Shown here: piece after piece, positions 44,468 through 56,749 of the stretch
How positions within the stretch are numbered: position 1 is the stretch's first letter
How the letters are laid out: the number at the start of each line of letters is the position of its first letter
Assembly: GCF_015706575.1 (NCBI RefSeq)
Contig: NW_024037076.1
Coordinates: 7,102,777 to 7,166,776 of the forward strand
DNA from: Patiria miniata
Lineage: Eukaryota > Echinodermata > Asteroidea > Valvatida > Asterinidae
Length of the DNA stretch: 64,000 nucleotides
Reading direction: 5' to 3'
Position numbers and translations under genes: made by a program
The notes under the pieces: model-generated
The model's database searches: none
What the model was told of the DNA's origin: nothing
The model's input: the letters and a program-made list of their open reading frames with translations, nothing else

Positions 44468-45424
44468 TAGCCCAGGTGGACTCCCTTTCCTCTGTACGTA
44501 ACGGAGGGAGTCCAGGGTATAAAGTGCTCAAAACCGGGCGAAAAAATTTATGACCAGTATTTTCAATATTTTTACCTTGTTGGAGAAGCCAATTATTACG
44601 TCGTAGTATTCTATGTGTCCTTATCTATTGGGCCGCTGGGTTCAGAAATTCCATATGCGATGATGACCGACCTTAATCTGGAAAATAAACTCGAAAGCAA
44701 CGTTAAACTTGTACGTGTTTGTAGACTCTTTTTATCAGTTTCTCACTGCCGAGTCTATAGTCGTACATGATGTACGTCTGTGCAGCGTGTAGTCTGGTTC
44801 CCTAGACCGGACAATTATTCTCGACGCTCATATCACGTCTGGTCCGGGGGCCAGACTATGCAGCATGAATATGCAGTGCGCACGCGCGATTTGCTTAGTA
44901 ACCACCCTCATACGCACGCACACTTACTTGAAGGCGCGGTCGCTAATCCAATGACCGAGCGTGTTTTCGCGCAAGTTACCAGAAACACGTTTCGGCTTTG
45001 GTCATTGGTTGAGCGTTTTCGTGACATCGGTTGGCTGGAGTGACGTCACTGTTCCAACCAAAACTAAACAAATGAGGGCACTAGCGTGCGTGCTCGCTTT
45101 CGTACCTCGTACGTACTCACGTACATTGTACATGACGTACGACTCTGGGAATAAACTGATGAAAAGAGACTACAAACACTTACAAGTTTAACGTTGCTTT
45201 AGAGTTTATTTTCCTGATTAATGTCGGTCAGCATCACATATGGAATTCCTGAACCCAGCGGCCCAATAGGTAAGGACACATAGAAAATGTAGGCGTGAAA
45301 TAAGCTTCTGTAACGAGGTAAAACGTAACAAAAATCTGGTCCAAATTTTGGGTGGTCTTATGTAGAGAATTCTCACCCTGGACGTTAGTCGTAATGCAAT
45401 GAAGACTTCGTCCAACCTGGGCTA
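44468..45424. mobile_element. MITE-like element, TAGCCCAGGT termini, copy 2
   Basis: 957 bp, close match to 25291-26223 over its whole length, same orientation. No clear target duplication (flanks CATGACACA and TCACAACAC). The overlapping frames read nearly the same peptides as in copy 1 but are broken differently, so they are not under protein-level constraint. Confidence 0.85.
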
Positions 45425-45435
45425 TCACAACACAG

Positions 45436-45550
45436 TGAAAGCCCTACATAATGAAAGCCCGATGCTGATTGGCTGCTAAAAAAAATAAATAAGATGTTTA
45501 TTTTTTATCAGCCAATCAGCAACGAGCCTTCATTGCATCGAGCTTTCACG
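45436..45550. repeat. Small inverted-repeat element
   Basis: GTGAAAGC...GATGCTGATTGGCTG is matched by CAGCCAATCAGCAACG...GAGCTTTCAC around an AT-rich centre. Likely a MITE of about 115 bp. Confidence 0.65.
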
Positions 45551-46769
45551 TTTGCCATCTTGGTTTTTGAGTCTGTTTTCTGGTTGTCATCGTCGTCTTT
45601 TACTCCTGAATTTCCCTCATAAATCAAAGCCCTGCCCTCTTTCCACAAAATTAAACCTGCTGATATTCAAGAAGGTGTCATTGCCAATTGTTCAGATGTG
45701 CCAAGAGGTATCAGAATGTCAATTTTGAGTGTCATTTAGTCAACTGTTTTGGTGAGTCTTTCCCTTCCTATATATAGGAACGGGGTCCTAAAAGTAAGGA
45801 TTACCGAGAATACAACAAGTGAGAGAGATAGTTACCCTGGATTTATCTACACATTCATGACATTCCATCAGACCCCTTATATTGTTCCCAAACAGCGAAA
45901 ATGTTGAAAAAAACCCAGCAAAATAGTCAGAAAAAAGTTACAGCTCAATGTGTTTGCCGTGAAGCTCAGACCTTGCACCGACTTGCCGAATGAGGGTGTC
46001 TGACGTGACGTCGCCGCTCGTTCAAAGAAAAACAAGTTGCGCTTAATCAACGACTGTTTTATGTAGTCATATGTGTCCTGCGCCATAAGCCCACACTGTC
46101 AGACGGCGCGGGGCACATATGACTACATGAAACAGTCGTTGAGTAAGCGCAACTTGTTTTCTTTAATGGTGACGTCACACACGCGCGCGATGAATTATGC
46201 ATCCGTCATGTCAGTGAAATGGACTGTACAACTCGGCAGACACATTTAATTGTGAGCGGTAAGTTCAGACTATTTTGTTCTTTTTTTCAAAATGACCAGT
46301 TGTTTGGAACAATTTAAGGGGTCTTATGGAATGCCATGAATGTGTGGATCTATCCAGGGTTACTGTCTTTCTCATTTGTATTCTCATTATCAGTTTTTTT
46401 TTTGGTCTTTTGTCCTCGCAAGGGCATGCACAAAATGCATACCGTCTTGACGACCGTGTACCTGTCACCAAAGTATGCCAAATCGGTGGAGCGTTTGTAC
46501 GGAGGGTACCGTAGTTCAATGCTCCACTCAGTAGAGCTAACCTACTCCTATTCCTAGTAAGCCCCACTTGTGTGGCCTCCATATTGCTTCGTTGTACGTT
46601 AGGCCACACGCCTGGTTTCCCAACCTACTGAGGAGTTTTTCCAAACACTGGCGCACCCTTTTTGGGCATGTTTTTTTTTTTACATACCACTGATGGTAGT
46701 ATTCTCTGATTTCTCATCTTTAATAAAATAAGGGACACAGTCACGAAAGATCACGTTGAATCAAAAGTC

Positions 46770-47325
46770 AAATTACGACAAGAAGAATTGATAGAGTATG
46801 GTGTCTTTGGGAGGAAATAATTCCTGATAAGAAGCACCTGTGGCAATATTGTTTGCACCATTGTCTTTCTCCTTTCCAGAGCTTTTATTTGATGTCAATT
46901 TTGGCTATATTTGAATTTAAAATAAACAGTAATAATAATAATAATAATAATAATAATGATAATTAAATAAGGGACACAGTCACTTTGACTCAAATTACGA
47001 CAAGAAAAATTCATGGAGTATGGTGTCTTTGGGAGGGAATAACTCCTGATGGGAAGCTCCTATGGCAATATCGTTTGCACCATTTTCTTTCTCACATGTA
47101 GAGCTTTAATTTGATGCAAAGTTTGACTAAATTGGAACAGTATGCTCATTTCTAACAATATCACATACATGTACATGTGTACGTGTATGACGACCAGAAG
47201 AGTTCCATGAGTACGGTGTCTTTGGGAGGGCATAACTCATGAAGAGAAGTACCTATGGCATTTATGTTTTTGCACCATTGTCTTTCTCCCGTCCAGAGCT
47301 TTAATTTGATGTATAATTCAACCAT
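46770..47325. repeat. Three diverged tandem units of about 210 bp
   Basis: The phrase GAGTATGGTGTCTTTGGGAGG recurs (one base changed in the last) near 46792, 47014 and 47208. Each is followed by GCACCATTxTCTTTCTC and GAGCTTTxATTTGATG. An (AAT)n run lies at about 46930-46958. Confidence 0.75.
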
Positions 47326-49640
47326 ATTTACCAAAAAATTAAAAATGATGTAATATACCCTGTAGCTACCGGTAGATTTAGCACTAAGCCTCTAAACCCG
47401 CAAATAATAATTTATGTAAAGATGGCACACTGGCCACTGCAAAACATTCTGAATCACGGACGATCCGACCATAGCCGGCTGTGTGGCCAGCCAGGCGCGG
47501 CACAAACGATGTCACGGGCACCTGTGCTGGCGATGGTCATGTTGACCGGCCGGCGCTGGGGGCCGGGGGAGCGCCACAAGCTAGCTACATGTACAAGCGC
47601 AGGCCTACTGAGCCTGTGGCTGGGCACCACGCGATAAATTCTACTGCATGCCGGTATACCGGTCAGCGGTAAAAAGCGACAACATTCTCAATCTCTTTCT
47701 TATTTAAATAAAGCAATTCCAAAATTAAAAAAAACAAAGTGGGGGGGGGGGGGATAACACCACTCCGGCCTGAGTCAAGGTCAAATGAAGGTTAAGATTA
47801 TTTCCGAGGGATTCCATATTTTTTTTTGTAATCGTTTAGGGAAGGACACAGGAAAATAACAATAAATGAATTTCCAATCAGCTTTTATTGTGTAACAACA
47901 ATTTCGTTTGGCCAAACAATTCAATCAAAATACAATCAATGTTTAATTAAAAGGATATGGATCAACGATGCTCAAGTAACACACAAAAATAGGGCCCAAT
48001 GATGCGCACAGTAGATGGCCAGCCGGCAAGAAAGTCAATGTTTCTCTTGAAGCTTTCACAGTTTCAAAATAGTGATGTCCAGTCAACCGACTTGACTGAA
48101 CCGATGACTCCAACGAAGTCAGTAAACTAGCCCGGTACTGCAAGGCAGACGAAGTCGTTGGTCTCCTTGAGTAGGCTCACTCCAGTAGTTTATGGAGCAC
48201 CTCTGATGACCACTGGCCTACTGTAGTAGTTTCCTTTACCAGGTGAAATTCAGATCTGGCACATGTCAATCAGGTGAAGTCGTCCCTTCGGTTATCTCAA
48301 CGAGAGACTAAGAAGTTCTCACTTGTATCTGAGAACCTGAGAACTGAGAGCAAAATACAATACAAAACATGTGCATAAGGTACAAAACCCAATATTGCCA
48401 TGTGCACGTTTTTACAAGCTAGAAACTTTTCAATGTGTGTCCATTCCAATACACACTGTTTATAGATTCGTTGCAAGGGCATGCAAATTACCATAGCAAC
48501 ATGTATTTACAGGTACAGTTACCCATGCAATATATTTCAACTGATCCACCATGAATCCATCATGAGCACTAAACAACTTTTAACCAGCGCAACAATCACT
48601 TTAATTATTTCCAATAATTAACAAATCTAGACATGCACATGTTTCAACTACGCATGTGTACTAATGTGCATGTAAACTAACATTGACCCACTGCATTTGC
48701 AATCACAACAAACTTTGTCTGGGAAAACAAATTAACGGAAATTACTGCTTTCCCTAAATAACAAGAATGCACAATAAATGCAAACAAAGAAATATAACCT
48801 AATGCTAAAAGCTACACGTCAACCTATTTTCTAATCAAAATCTAGGACTCAAATATGTCCGATTCAATCCCCTATATATCCCTGCATTACACACGTTTCC
48901 CAAATAAACGTGTGCTTTACACAGCATGAAAAGTCATTAATTCACACCCCTCAAATATAGGAAATATCACACACCCGAGAGCCAACAGTATGCTGAGCAG
49001 AAATAACGGATTCTTGAGGCACACAATAGGTTGATGATTCGCTCAAAAAGCGACTTTACAGCAAGATGATTCTGGATAAATTTGTCGAACAAAACCTTTA
49101 TCGACAAACAAACTTCGTGAACAATGGCAAGAAAACAGGCGTGTTTTTAGCGAATGCTTGAGGGCGCTATATCACTTCTCGCGACTCCTGGAAAGCAAGT
49201 GGCTACATTTGAACAAAAGTTTGAAGGATTTCCGGCAACCCCAAACATGCAAGATTATATTGGTCATTTTGGTGACGTCAGGCCTGAAATAGTTTGAAAT
49301 AGTTTCTTCCAAAGGTCACGATCCGATCGATTGATGACAATGTTGCTTTTTTAAATTTCTGCTGAGTGACCAGAGTACGTACATGTACATATCATAAATG
49401 TGTACTGTATGTCATGCATGAAACCTTTTATTTCAAAGCTCAATTTATTTAATAAGCCCCACTAGCTTCCCGGCCCGAGCCGTCCATCGGCTTACACAGT
49501 AACATACATGTAGCCTAGAAATTCACGCAACAGGAACAAAGGTGCATACGGAGATCAGTTTGAAGAACTGAACAAAAAAACACACTCTCAAGATCGTCTT
49601 GCTACAAGAAAATTAAAAACATTTTTGTGTACATTTTCCC
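47326..49640. other. NCF2 intron 1, largely unassigned
   Basis: I see no exon or complete transposon. 47422-47672 is GC-richer, with frames lacking a domain. 47740-47752 is a G-run. 48100-48300 and onward are ordinary AT-rich intron. Repeats may exist but have no second copy here. Confidence 0.4.
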
Positions 49641-49645
49641 ATTGG

Positions 49646-49803
49646 GACTGAGTTGATTACTGAACAGAGTCGGTCACGGACTGAGTTGTTCACGGACCGA
49701 GTTGGTTACGGACCGAGTAAGTTACGGACCGAGATGGTTATGGACCGAGTTGGTTACGGACCGAGTTGACTCGGACCGAGTTGGTTACGGACCGAGTTGA
49801 CCA
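49646..49803. repeat. Minisatellite TACGGACCGAGTTGGT
   Basis: About nine to ten copies of a 16-bp unit with some variants (TTATGGACCGAGTTGG). A two-unit inverted fragment of the same sequence lies at 43113-43138, right after NCF2 exon 1. Confidence 0.88.
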
Positions 49804-50120
49804 GCACCCTTATTTTGTTTTTATTTTTTTTGGTGCTCAGTCTTGCGCAGGTCAGACGTGTTTGTGCCACGCTGGCAAAATCGTAAAGGTTATTGCTTGT
49901 TCGCCTCCAACCACAGTGTGCCCACTTTGGATTTTTGGTCTTCATTTTTGTGTATTTTGAGCCAACATTTCACCACCTCCTGTGTGCAGTCCATACAGCA
50001 ATGCTGCAGAATTTGGACCCTTTGTTTGTTTCCCACGGGGTGGCACGGTCGGCGGTGCATGCACATGCCCGTTGCTGCATAGGCATTGATATTGTTCCAA
50101 CATGCCCAGGGGCAATTCCA

Positions 50121-51645
50121 TGGTTACTCACGTTACGTTTTTGATGTACTTTTGAGTTTCCTTGGGCCATAATTACCATACTGAATAGGTTTAATAACTG
50201 TTATCCCCGTGGTAAAGAGTAGACCTAGACCTACCTAAGCACCAAAGATGACATCCAGAAAAATGTGTTATGTATCATAAACAAGACGTACAAAATCAGT
50301 TACTCACGTTACACTTTCGATGCTTTGATCAAAAAGTGTCCTCATACAGGCAACCTGTGGAAATTTCTTTTAAATGGATAAAAGACCATGCCGTTGGGCA
50401 CACATAATCAGAGTAAAACAAATCCTCTAGAATCTTCAAATTTTTTTGCAATCCACATAAAACATGGTTACTCACATTACGGTTGTAACGTTACATTTTG
50501 TCCACCCCATCTGATAATCTTATGGCATGATTTTTTGGGGACTAAATTATCATAGTTAGTAGTTCTTATAAAACCGACATACAGATCCTTGTCATTTGAT
50601 TGGTGGAACTCACATCACGTGACATTCGTTATTGCTCCCATTCACGCCGCGGCTCAAAAAGTACTATTTGCCCATGGGGAATGGGAAATACTATACAACA
50701 GTTAGGATCATGACGCAGTATTTGTGTGTAAATGCATGCTGGTGTGTGCGTTCAGCGTTGCGCGTAGCGCGTATTGTTCCAAAAATCCAGCGCTACAGCG
50801 TTGGGTTCAAACATTTACGTGAAGGGGTGGTTTGGAAGAGAGAAATACATTTTCCTCCAGTTTGTATTGAAAAAAAGTTCAAATGTATCAAATGACAAGG
50901 ATCTGTCAGTTATATACCGGTAAAACAAATATTGAGTGGCTTTAAATTGTGAAATAGGAGGAATATTATTGCTCGGTAAAATCTGGACTTTTCCAGTTCA
51001 CTCGGCTTCGCCTCGTGAAATGGAAAAGTCCAGATTTTACCTTGCGATAATATTCCTCCCATTCCACGCTGAGCCACTCAATATTTGTATACTACCCAAT
51101 AGGCATCAGAACTACTAAAAGTCTGACTTAAATTTGCATTTTGGATCTCCAATGGCAAGTAGTCCAAGATAAAGGTTTTCATTTGACATTATTCTGATAC
51201 TATTAGTACAGTGCATACTGATCCCCTATCAGGAATTTGTCGTTTCCTCTGAAGTCCAGCTGTAGTTTATTATTATTTTTTTTTAAACTAATGTAGAGCC
51301 TTCAGAACAAACCTCTCATGTTGTGAGAGTCTGCTAAAACTTGGTGTATGCCACGATAGCACAGAATATAGGGTCCATGGGAAAGCCACACTATCAGAGT
51401 TTGGGTATAGTTTGGGTGACTTGGGTTAAAAAAAACTTGGTTACTCATGTTACATTTTTGGTTACTCACGTTACAAAAGTTACTCACGTTACCAAGTTTA
51501 GTTGCCTTTTATTCTTTGTGTGTATTAGTGTCAACAAAGCACTTTGTTCATGCAAAGAATGATAATCCTAAATACCAAAATTTAATTCATTAGAAATGGT
51601 GGTGAGAAAAAACTTGTATATCTTTTCGGTTACTCATGTTACACC
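50121..51645. repeat. Dispersed GGTTACTCACGTTAC motif cluster
   Basis: At least seven copies of (G)GTTACTCA(C/T)(G/A)TTAC at irregular spacing, near 50120, 50298, 50466, 51438, 51460, 51477 and 51628, all on the plus strand. The sequence between copies does not look repeated. Cause unknown. An inverted copy of the 32.6-kb repeat lies at about 50570-50690. Confidence 0.6.
50926..51088. repeat. 163-bp palindromic MITE
   Basis: Ends ACAAATATTGAGTGGC / GCCACTCAATATTTGT, core GGCTTCGCCTCGTGAAATGG. It resembles the palindromes at 29829 and 30384 (same ACAAATATTGA ends, similar core), so it is a diverged member of that family. Confidence 0.82.
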
Positions 51646-51794
51646 GACCAAAAAAAGGTATAAAATGCCACTTTTTGACATCTAAAAATAGATGACGGCT
51701 GTGAATTGATATGTTTCAGAGATATATGCTAGAAATAAGGTTATGATCGAAATATCTCTTATTGCATTAATAGCAATCAAGGTTTAAAACTGAA

Positions 51795-52032
51795 AGGGAA
51801 TATACATCATTTGCTTTTACTGTAATTTTCAGAAATGGATGGAATTGGGGGGTTGGAAATATCAGCGTTGGAAATTGATACAAAAATACCACTTTTCTTG
51901 AAAATGACAGTATACCAGGTGCCATGATTTTACAGGATGCTTTACACTGTCATTCACTAACAGTCCAGCAAGGTATTTCAAAATGTTTTGGTTGTTTTAT
52001 TTTTTGATGTTTGCAAATGTTGTATCTTCCCT
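51795..52032. mobile_element. TTAA-type MITE, family 2, copy 2
   Basis: 238 bp, inverted relative to 11766-12264 and internally shorter. The right end TTCCCT is followed by TTAA (52033-52036). The left flank is decayed. Confidence 0.75.
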
Positions 52033-52639
52033 TTAACTAAATTTTTTGAGTTCTTTGTAGTAAAACAAATATTTTTCACTTTACGACTCGATTTCTCAAA
52101 AAATGTTTGATAAAATTGGATTTCCTTTGTTAATTTCTCTTACTTGAATGTTTTATCTGTAATCAAAATGTGAAACTCGGTAAAAAAAAAAAACCCTTTT
52201 TTTTTTCTTAGCCATGTTCATCAAACCGTGGAATTGCCCCCAGTGTCACTACATCTTTATTATTTTGGTTCAGCTGCTAACTGTATGTATGAACTCTTGT
52301 TTGATTATTCTCAACTGAGGGATCATGATGAAGGCTCTTCATTGTACTTTGTCTCTGCTCATATTATTTTTATGCTAGTTGCATAGATCTGTCACCCATG
52401 TTGTCATTGTCGTCACCAACCAACATGTCCACACCTATCCATATAACCACCAGGACAACCTCCCATCATCCCCAATGTTGTCATGTTCTGGATTGAGATG
52501 TTAGGGCTTACATTTGAGTGCTTTTCAACCACTTTATCTGCTATGGTCTCAGTTGATTCACTCAGTACACCATGCATTGTCAGTGTCTTTAAACTCCAGC
52601 CTCTGAAGCCTAAGTTTAAATGCCAAAGCAACTCTGCTT

Positions 52640-55315
52640 TATATTCTCATCTCGCTCCTACTCGCCGGGGATACTGAAGTTAATCCAGGTCCTCGTCCCA
52701 TCAAGTTTCCTTGCATGGTTTGCAAAAACGCTGATAAATGGGGACAGCACTGCCTTCAGTGCGAAGATTGCGAGGGACGGTTCCACGTCGAGTGTGTGAA
52801 TATGCCCATGGATGTGTACCAGTCATATGCACAAAGTTGTATCACATGGTTATGCTTGGATTGTGGTACCCCTAACACCAGCAATCTGCCGTCAATTTTT
52901 GACATCTCCCCAAACTAGCTTTCCAACTCCTTCAGTCATCTAGTGGACACCCTAGAAGTATCAGAGGACAAAATAGGGCACCCTGTTGTGGCATCGTCAC
53001 CAACAGAACCTACATACAAATCCAGGACCACATATCTCGCCTACCCCACGTACCAACAAAAAACTGAAAGCAATAGTTGTGAATTGTAATGGTCTATATA
53101 ACAAACTCCCCCACCTTGAAACTATCATAGAAGTTCAAAAACCGGACAGAGTACCATCTGAACAGCAATATCTTTTCTGCAGAGATCACACCACCTGGAT
53201 TTACAATTTACAGAAAAGACAGGCCAAATGGTTGTAAAGGAGGAGTGTTCGTAATGATTTGGGACAACCTTATCACCACAGAGTGCAACATAACTTTCAC
53301 CGAAGCTGAACTCATATGGATTGAAATCCACACGTAAGGTCATAGACCCCTGGTTATAGAATCATTCTACCGTCCCCCAAACTACTCACCATCAAATTTA
53401 CAACAACTCGCAGACAGTATTGCAGGCATCCAACACAAGTTCAAAAATGCTATACTCGTGGTCGCTGGTGACTTCAACTTAGCTGACATCAATTGGTCCG
53501 ACAGGGTTGTGAAACCTTATGCCAATGAGTCATCCAAATGCTCTCTGCTGAATTCTTTTTGGATCAGACAGTTAAAGAACCCACTAGAATATCAAATGCT
53601 GCCCGTGACATCCTGGACTTAGTTCTAACCACCCACACCAATATTATTGAGAATTGTCATGTCACCGATGGTATCAGTGACCATCTAATGGTCTGCTTCA
53701 CACTCAACTTCCGGCCCGACTGCTGAAAGAGTTCGCCAATGAAATTTCTCCAATCCTCGCATACATCTTCCAAAAATCCTTGGACTCGGACATTGTTCCA
53801 TCAGATTGGCGAGTAGCCAACATTTCACCCATCTTTAAGAAAGGAGATAGGAGTGTGCCGTCCAATTATCGCCAAGTCTCAATAACATCAATCAAGTTCT
53901 TGGAGCACATCATCTTCAGCAACATTGTGGATTACTATAATGAACACCACATTCTGTCCGATGCCCAACATGGCTTTCGCTCAGGTCGTTCCTGTGAAAT
54001 GCAATTGATAATAATGACGGGAGACCTTGCCAAGTCCATCGATGACCGTGAACAGTTGATGCCATTGTGCTAAATTTCTCAAAGGTATTCGACACTATGG
54101 CATCAGAGGACCTCTTCTCTTGTGGGCAGAAAACTTCTCAACCCAACGATCCAAACGGGTTGTCATCGATGGTCAATCTTCTGATTGGGTACCCGCTACA
54201 TCTGGGGTACCCCGGGTACTGTGCTTGGACCGCTATTCTTCCTCGCATTTATCAATGATTTGCCATCTGGTATCACCTCCAAACTGCGCTTGTTCGCGGA
54301 TGACATCTACAGATCCATTTCCAACACCAACGACAGCGTTAAGTTACAGCAAGATCTTGACCGACTCCACCAATGGTCCCTTGACTGGCAAATGTTGTTT
54401 AACACTGACAAACTTGTGTCACCTGATGAGGTTCACCCGCCGTCGCAATATCATAGACACCCAGTACAATCTAGGAGGCGACCAGCTTACTTCCATCACA
54501 GACTACCCTTACCTTGGCCTTACATTTACTACCGATATGGCATGGTCAAAAAACATAGATAAAGTCACCAACAAAGCCAACAGAATGCTTGGTCTTCTGC
54601 GCCGCAACCTGAGAACCTGCTCCCAGAAGATACATACGAGAACAAGCTTACATCAGTCTCGTCAAACCACACCTGGAGTACTGTAGCCCAGTTTGGTGCC
54701 CCTCTACCAAGAAAGATATCACTAGAGTCGAAAGCATACAACACCAAGTTTGAGCTCCAGAATTACCACAACAGGAAGAGTGTGACAGCTATGCTCCAAG
54801 AACTTCAGTGGAATTCCCTTGAGTGGAGAAGACAAGCAGCAAGCCTGGTCATGCTTTACAGGATACAACACAGCATTGTCGCCATCAACCCAGCTCTCTA
54901 TCTGCTGTCACCCATGATGCCAAGTATCACCAGATCATTCCATCCTAGCAAACTACAGTTCATCTCCAGTTGCATCCAACTCTATGGGAACTCCTTCCCC
55001 AGATCAGTTCGCCTATGGAACACCCTCCCAGATGTGGCACTGTCCGCCCCGACTGTTGAGGTGTTAAAGGGGGAGGTACCATACCAACCAGCTTCTAAGC
55101 AGCTGCTGATTTTTACTTGCACTTTGGTGGATCCTGCACAAATGTTATTTTTCTTCATCTTTGTTTTCGACACCCTTGTTTTATCAAATAATTTTTTCCT
55201 TCAGGCACATATGTCTGCACTGGGTATGAGCACCGATCACCCCCTTGGCATTACATGTACACGTACATGTACATCCAGACTGATGGATCCTGCTGAGTTA
55301 TTGACGTAAACGTAA
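52640..55315 (+). pseudogene. CR1-like LINE, 2A motif, PHD-like finger, EN and RT
   Basis: Domains in order across many frames: GDTEVNPGP (2A-like, about 52663-52690); a C-x2-C...C-x2-C-x4-H-x2-C...W-x-C-x2-C finger (52712-52875); APE-type endonuclease pieces (IVVNCNGLYNK about 53070, VVAGDFNLADINW about 53460, GISDHL about 53670); then RT pieces (DWRVANISPIFKKGD about 53805, DAQHGFRSGRS about 53960, GPLFFLAFINDL about 54222, LRLFADD about 54285); and a C-terminal region (SVRLWNTLPD about 55000). It has many stops and frameshifts and lacks a stretch between EN and RT near 53720. Dead copy in NCF2 intron 1. Confidence 0.9.
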
Positions 55316-55329
55316 ACGTAATCTATCAT

Positions 55330-55860
55330 GGACATGGTCATGAGTTTAGCTCTAGATACTGAGTGCAGTGGAGTGGAGCGCTGGAACTGTGGTACCCTCC
55401 GTACTAGCACTCCACCGAATAGGCATACTTTGACTACACATTTATATCACTAGTGACACACGGTATGCATTTTTTGGGCATACCCTCGAGGACAAAAGGC
55501 CCCCCAAAAACTGGTAAAGAGAATACAAATGAGAAAGACAGTAACCCTGGATAGATCCACACATTCATGACATTCTATGAGACCCTTTAAAAAGAACAAA
55601 ATATTCTGATAAACTTACCTCTCACAATTGAATGTGTCTGCCGAGTTGTGCCATCCATTTCATCACTGATCATCAGCGATGTATTGGATGGCACAACTCA
55701 GATCGATCGCGCGCATGTGTGACGTCACCATCGAAAAAAAAAAAACAAGTCGCGCTGAATCAAAGACTGTTTCGTGTAGTGATACAATGTATGTGCCCCG
55801 CGCCGTATGACAGTATGGGCTTTTGGCGCGGGTATGTCATTTCCTGAGTCCCAGTGGCGG
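55330..55860. repeat. Diverged copy of the 44-46.5 kb foldback family
   Basis: It shares GGTACCCTCCGTAC, CCACACATTCATGACATTC and an inverted pair around GTTGTGCCATCCA / TGGATGGCACAAC (55653-55697). Boundaries unresolved. Confidence 0.6.
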
Positions 55861-56560
55861 ATTTAAAAAAAAATCTGGTGGCCAACTTGAGAAATAGCCC
55901 GATCATGCGGCCATTTTGAAGGAAAAAAAAAGAAAAAAGAGGGGCCTCCTCCTTTCGTTTGTTCAATAAGGCAGGACGCTAAACATGTTTTTGAAAATTT
56001 TTCCTCACCAAAATAATTTTGAGACTTTTGTCTGCAGTGCAATGGCTAGACCCGTGAACGCGGCTTGTAAACTACGCCACGCTCCATTACCATTTCGAAC
56101 CTAGCGAAATCGTCTCTTCATGACACAAACTGAACATAATTTTACTGTGTGATAAGCACTCACATATGAAACTTTCTTGAAATCTGCTTTTACGACAAAT
56201 CTTGCATTTGACATCAAATCTGGCCCAAGTAATGGCAAGATCTCGACGTCCTGCAACCTCCTCCTGATTCATGTGATTTATTGGACTCACACCAACCTCG
56301 TCACTAGTGCTTACTTTATTTCCAAACTCGTTTCCAATAGGAAGCAGGAAGTGGGTGTTTACATAAATGTGGAGGCCAGTGGTATAATTCACATGTTCTT
56401 TCCTTTCAAGGGCCATTTCCATGTTAAAATAACCAGCTTGCTAATATTTGTGTTTTTACTTTATTGCCCATATCACTATGTACCCACTGAAATAAAAAAA
56501 ATTAAATCACCACAATGCAGTTGTATAATTTTGATCAAAAATTAGCCAGAATTATGACAT
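55861..56560. other. NCF2 intron 1, MITE trace only
   Basis: A partial CAACCTCGTCACTAGTGCTT repeat of the 9-bp-duplication MITE lies at about 56294-56337. 58075-58110 carries a matching inverted end (GTGGTGACGAGGTTGG) and shares GGAGGCCAGTG and ACATTTATGTAAACACCCA inverted with 56350-56390. The two may bracket one long element of about 1.8 kb. No gene. Confidence 0.5.
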
Positions 56561-56749
56561 TTTCAGGTAAAATTGCGTGACATTTTTACAGCTTGTCCAA
56601 TGGTGCACAGTTCCCATTCTTTCAATTGATAAATTTGGTCCTTTTTAATTCTAAATGATTGATGATAACCCAAAACTTAATATTAAACACAATGTTCGTG
56701 CATCGGCAACTATGTATCATTTTGACATGCCCGCTAAAAATACCATCAC

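Larger units (their letters stand above)
44075..46560. mobile_element. Foldback element remainder with nested insertion
   Basis: 44080-44160 is the inverse of 46470-46540 (GTATGCCAAATCGGTGGAGC). 44205-44255 is the inverse of 45780-45815 (GTCCTAAAAGTAAGGATTACC). A second long palindrome runs from about 45828 to 46375, centred near 46086. The element at 44468-45424 is inserted between. A partial related copy is at about 55330-55850. No transposase seen. Confidence 0.65.

Noticed and set aside
24780..45191. Conserved-looking frames with [16 protein letters not shown] at 25607 and 44780
   Set aside because: Both lie in the two copies of the TAGCCCAGGT element. The frames end differently, and the antisense frame is equally open, so conservation is at the DNA level.
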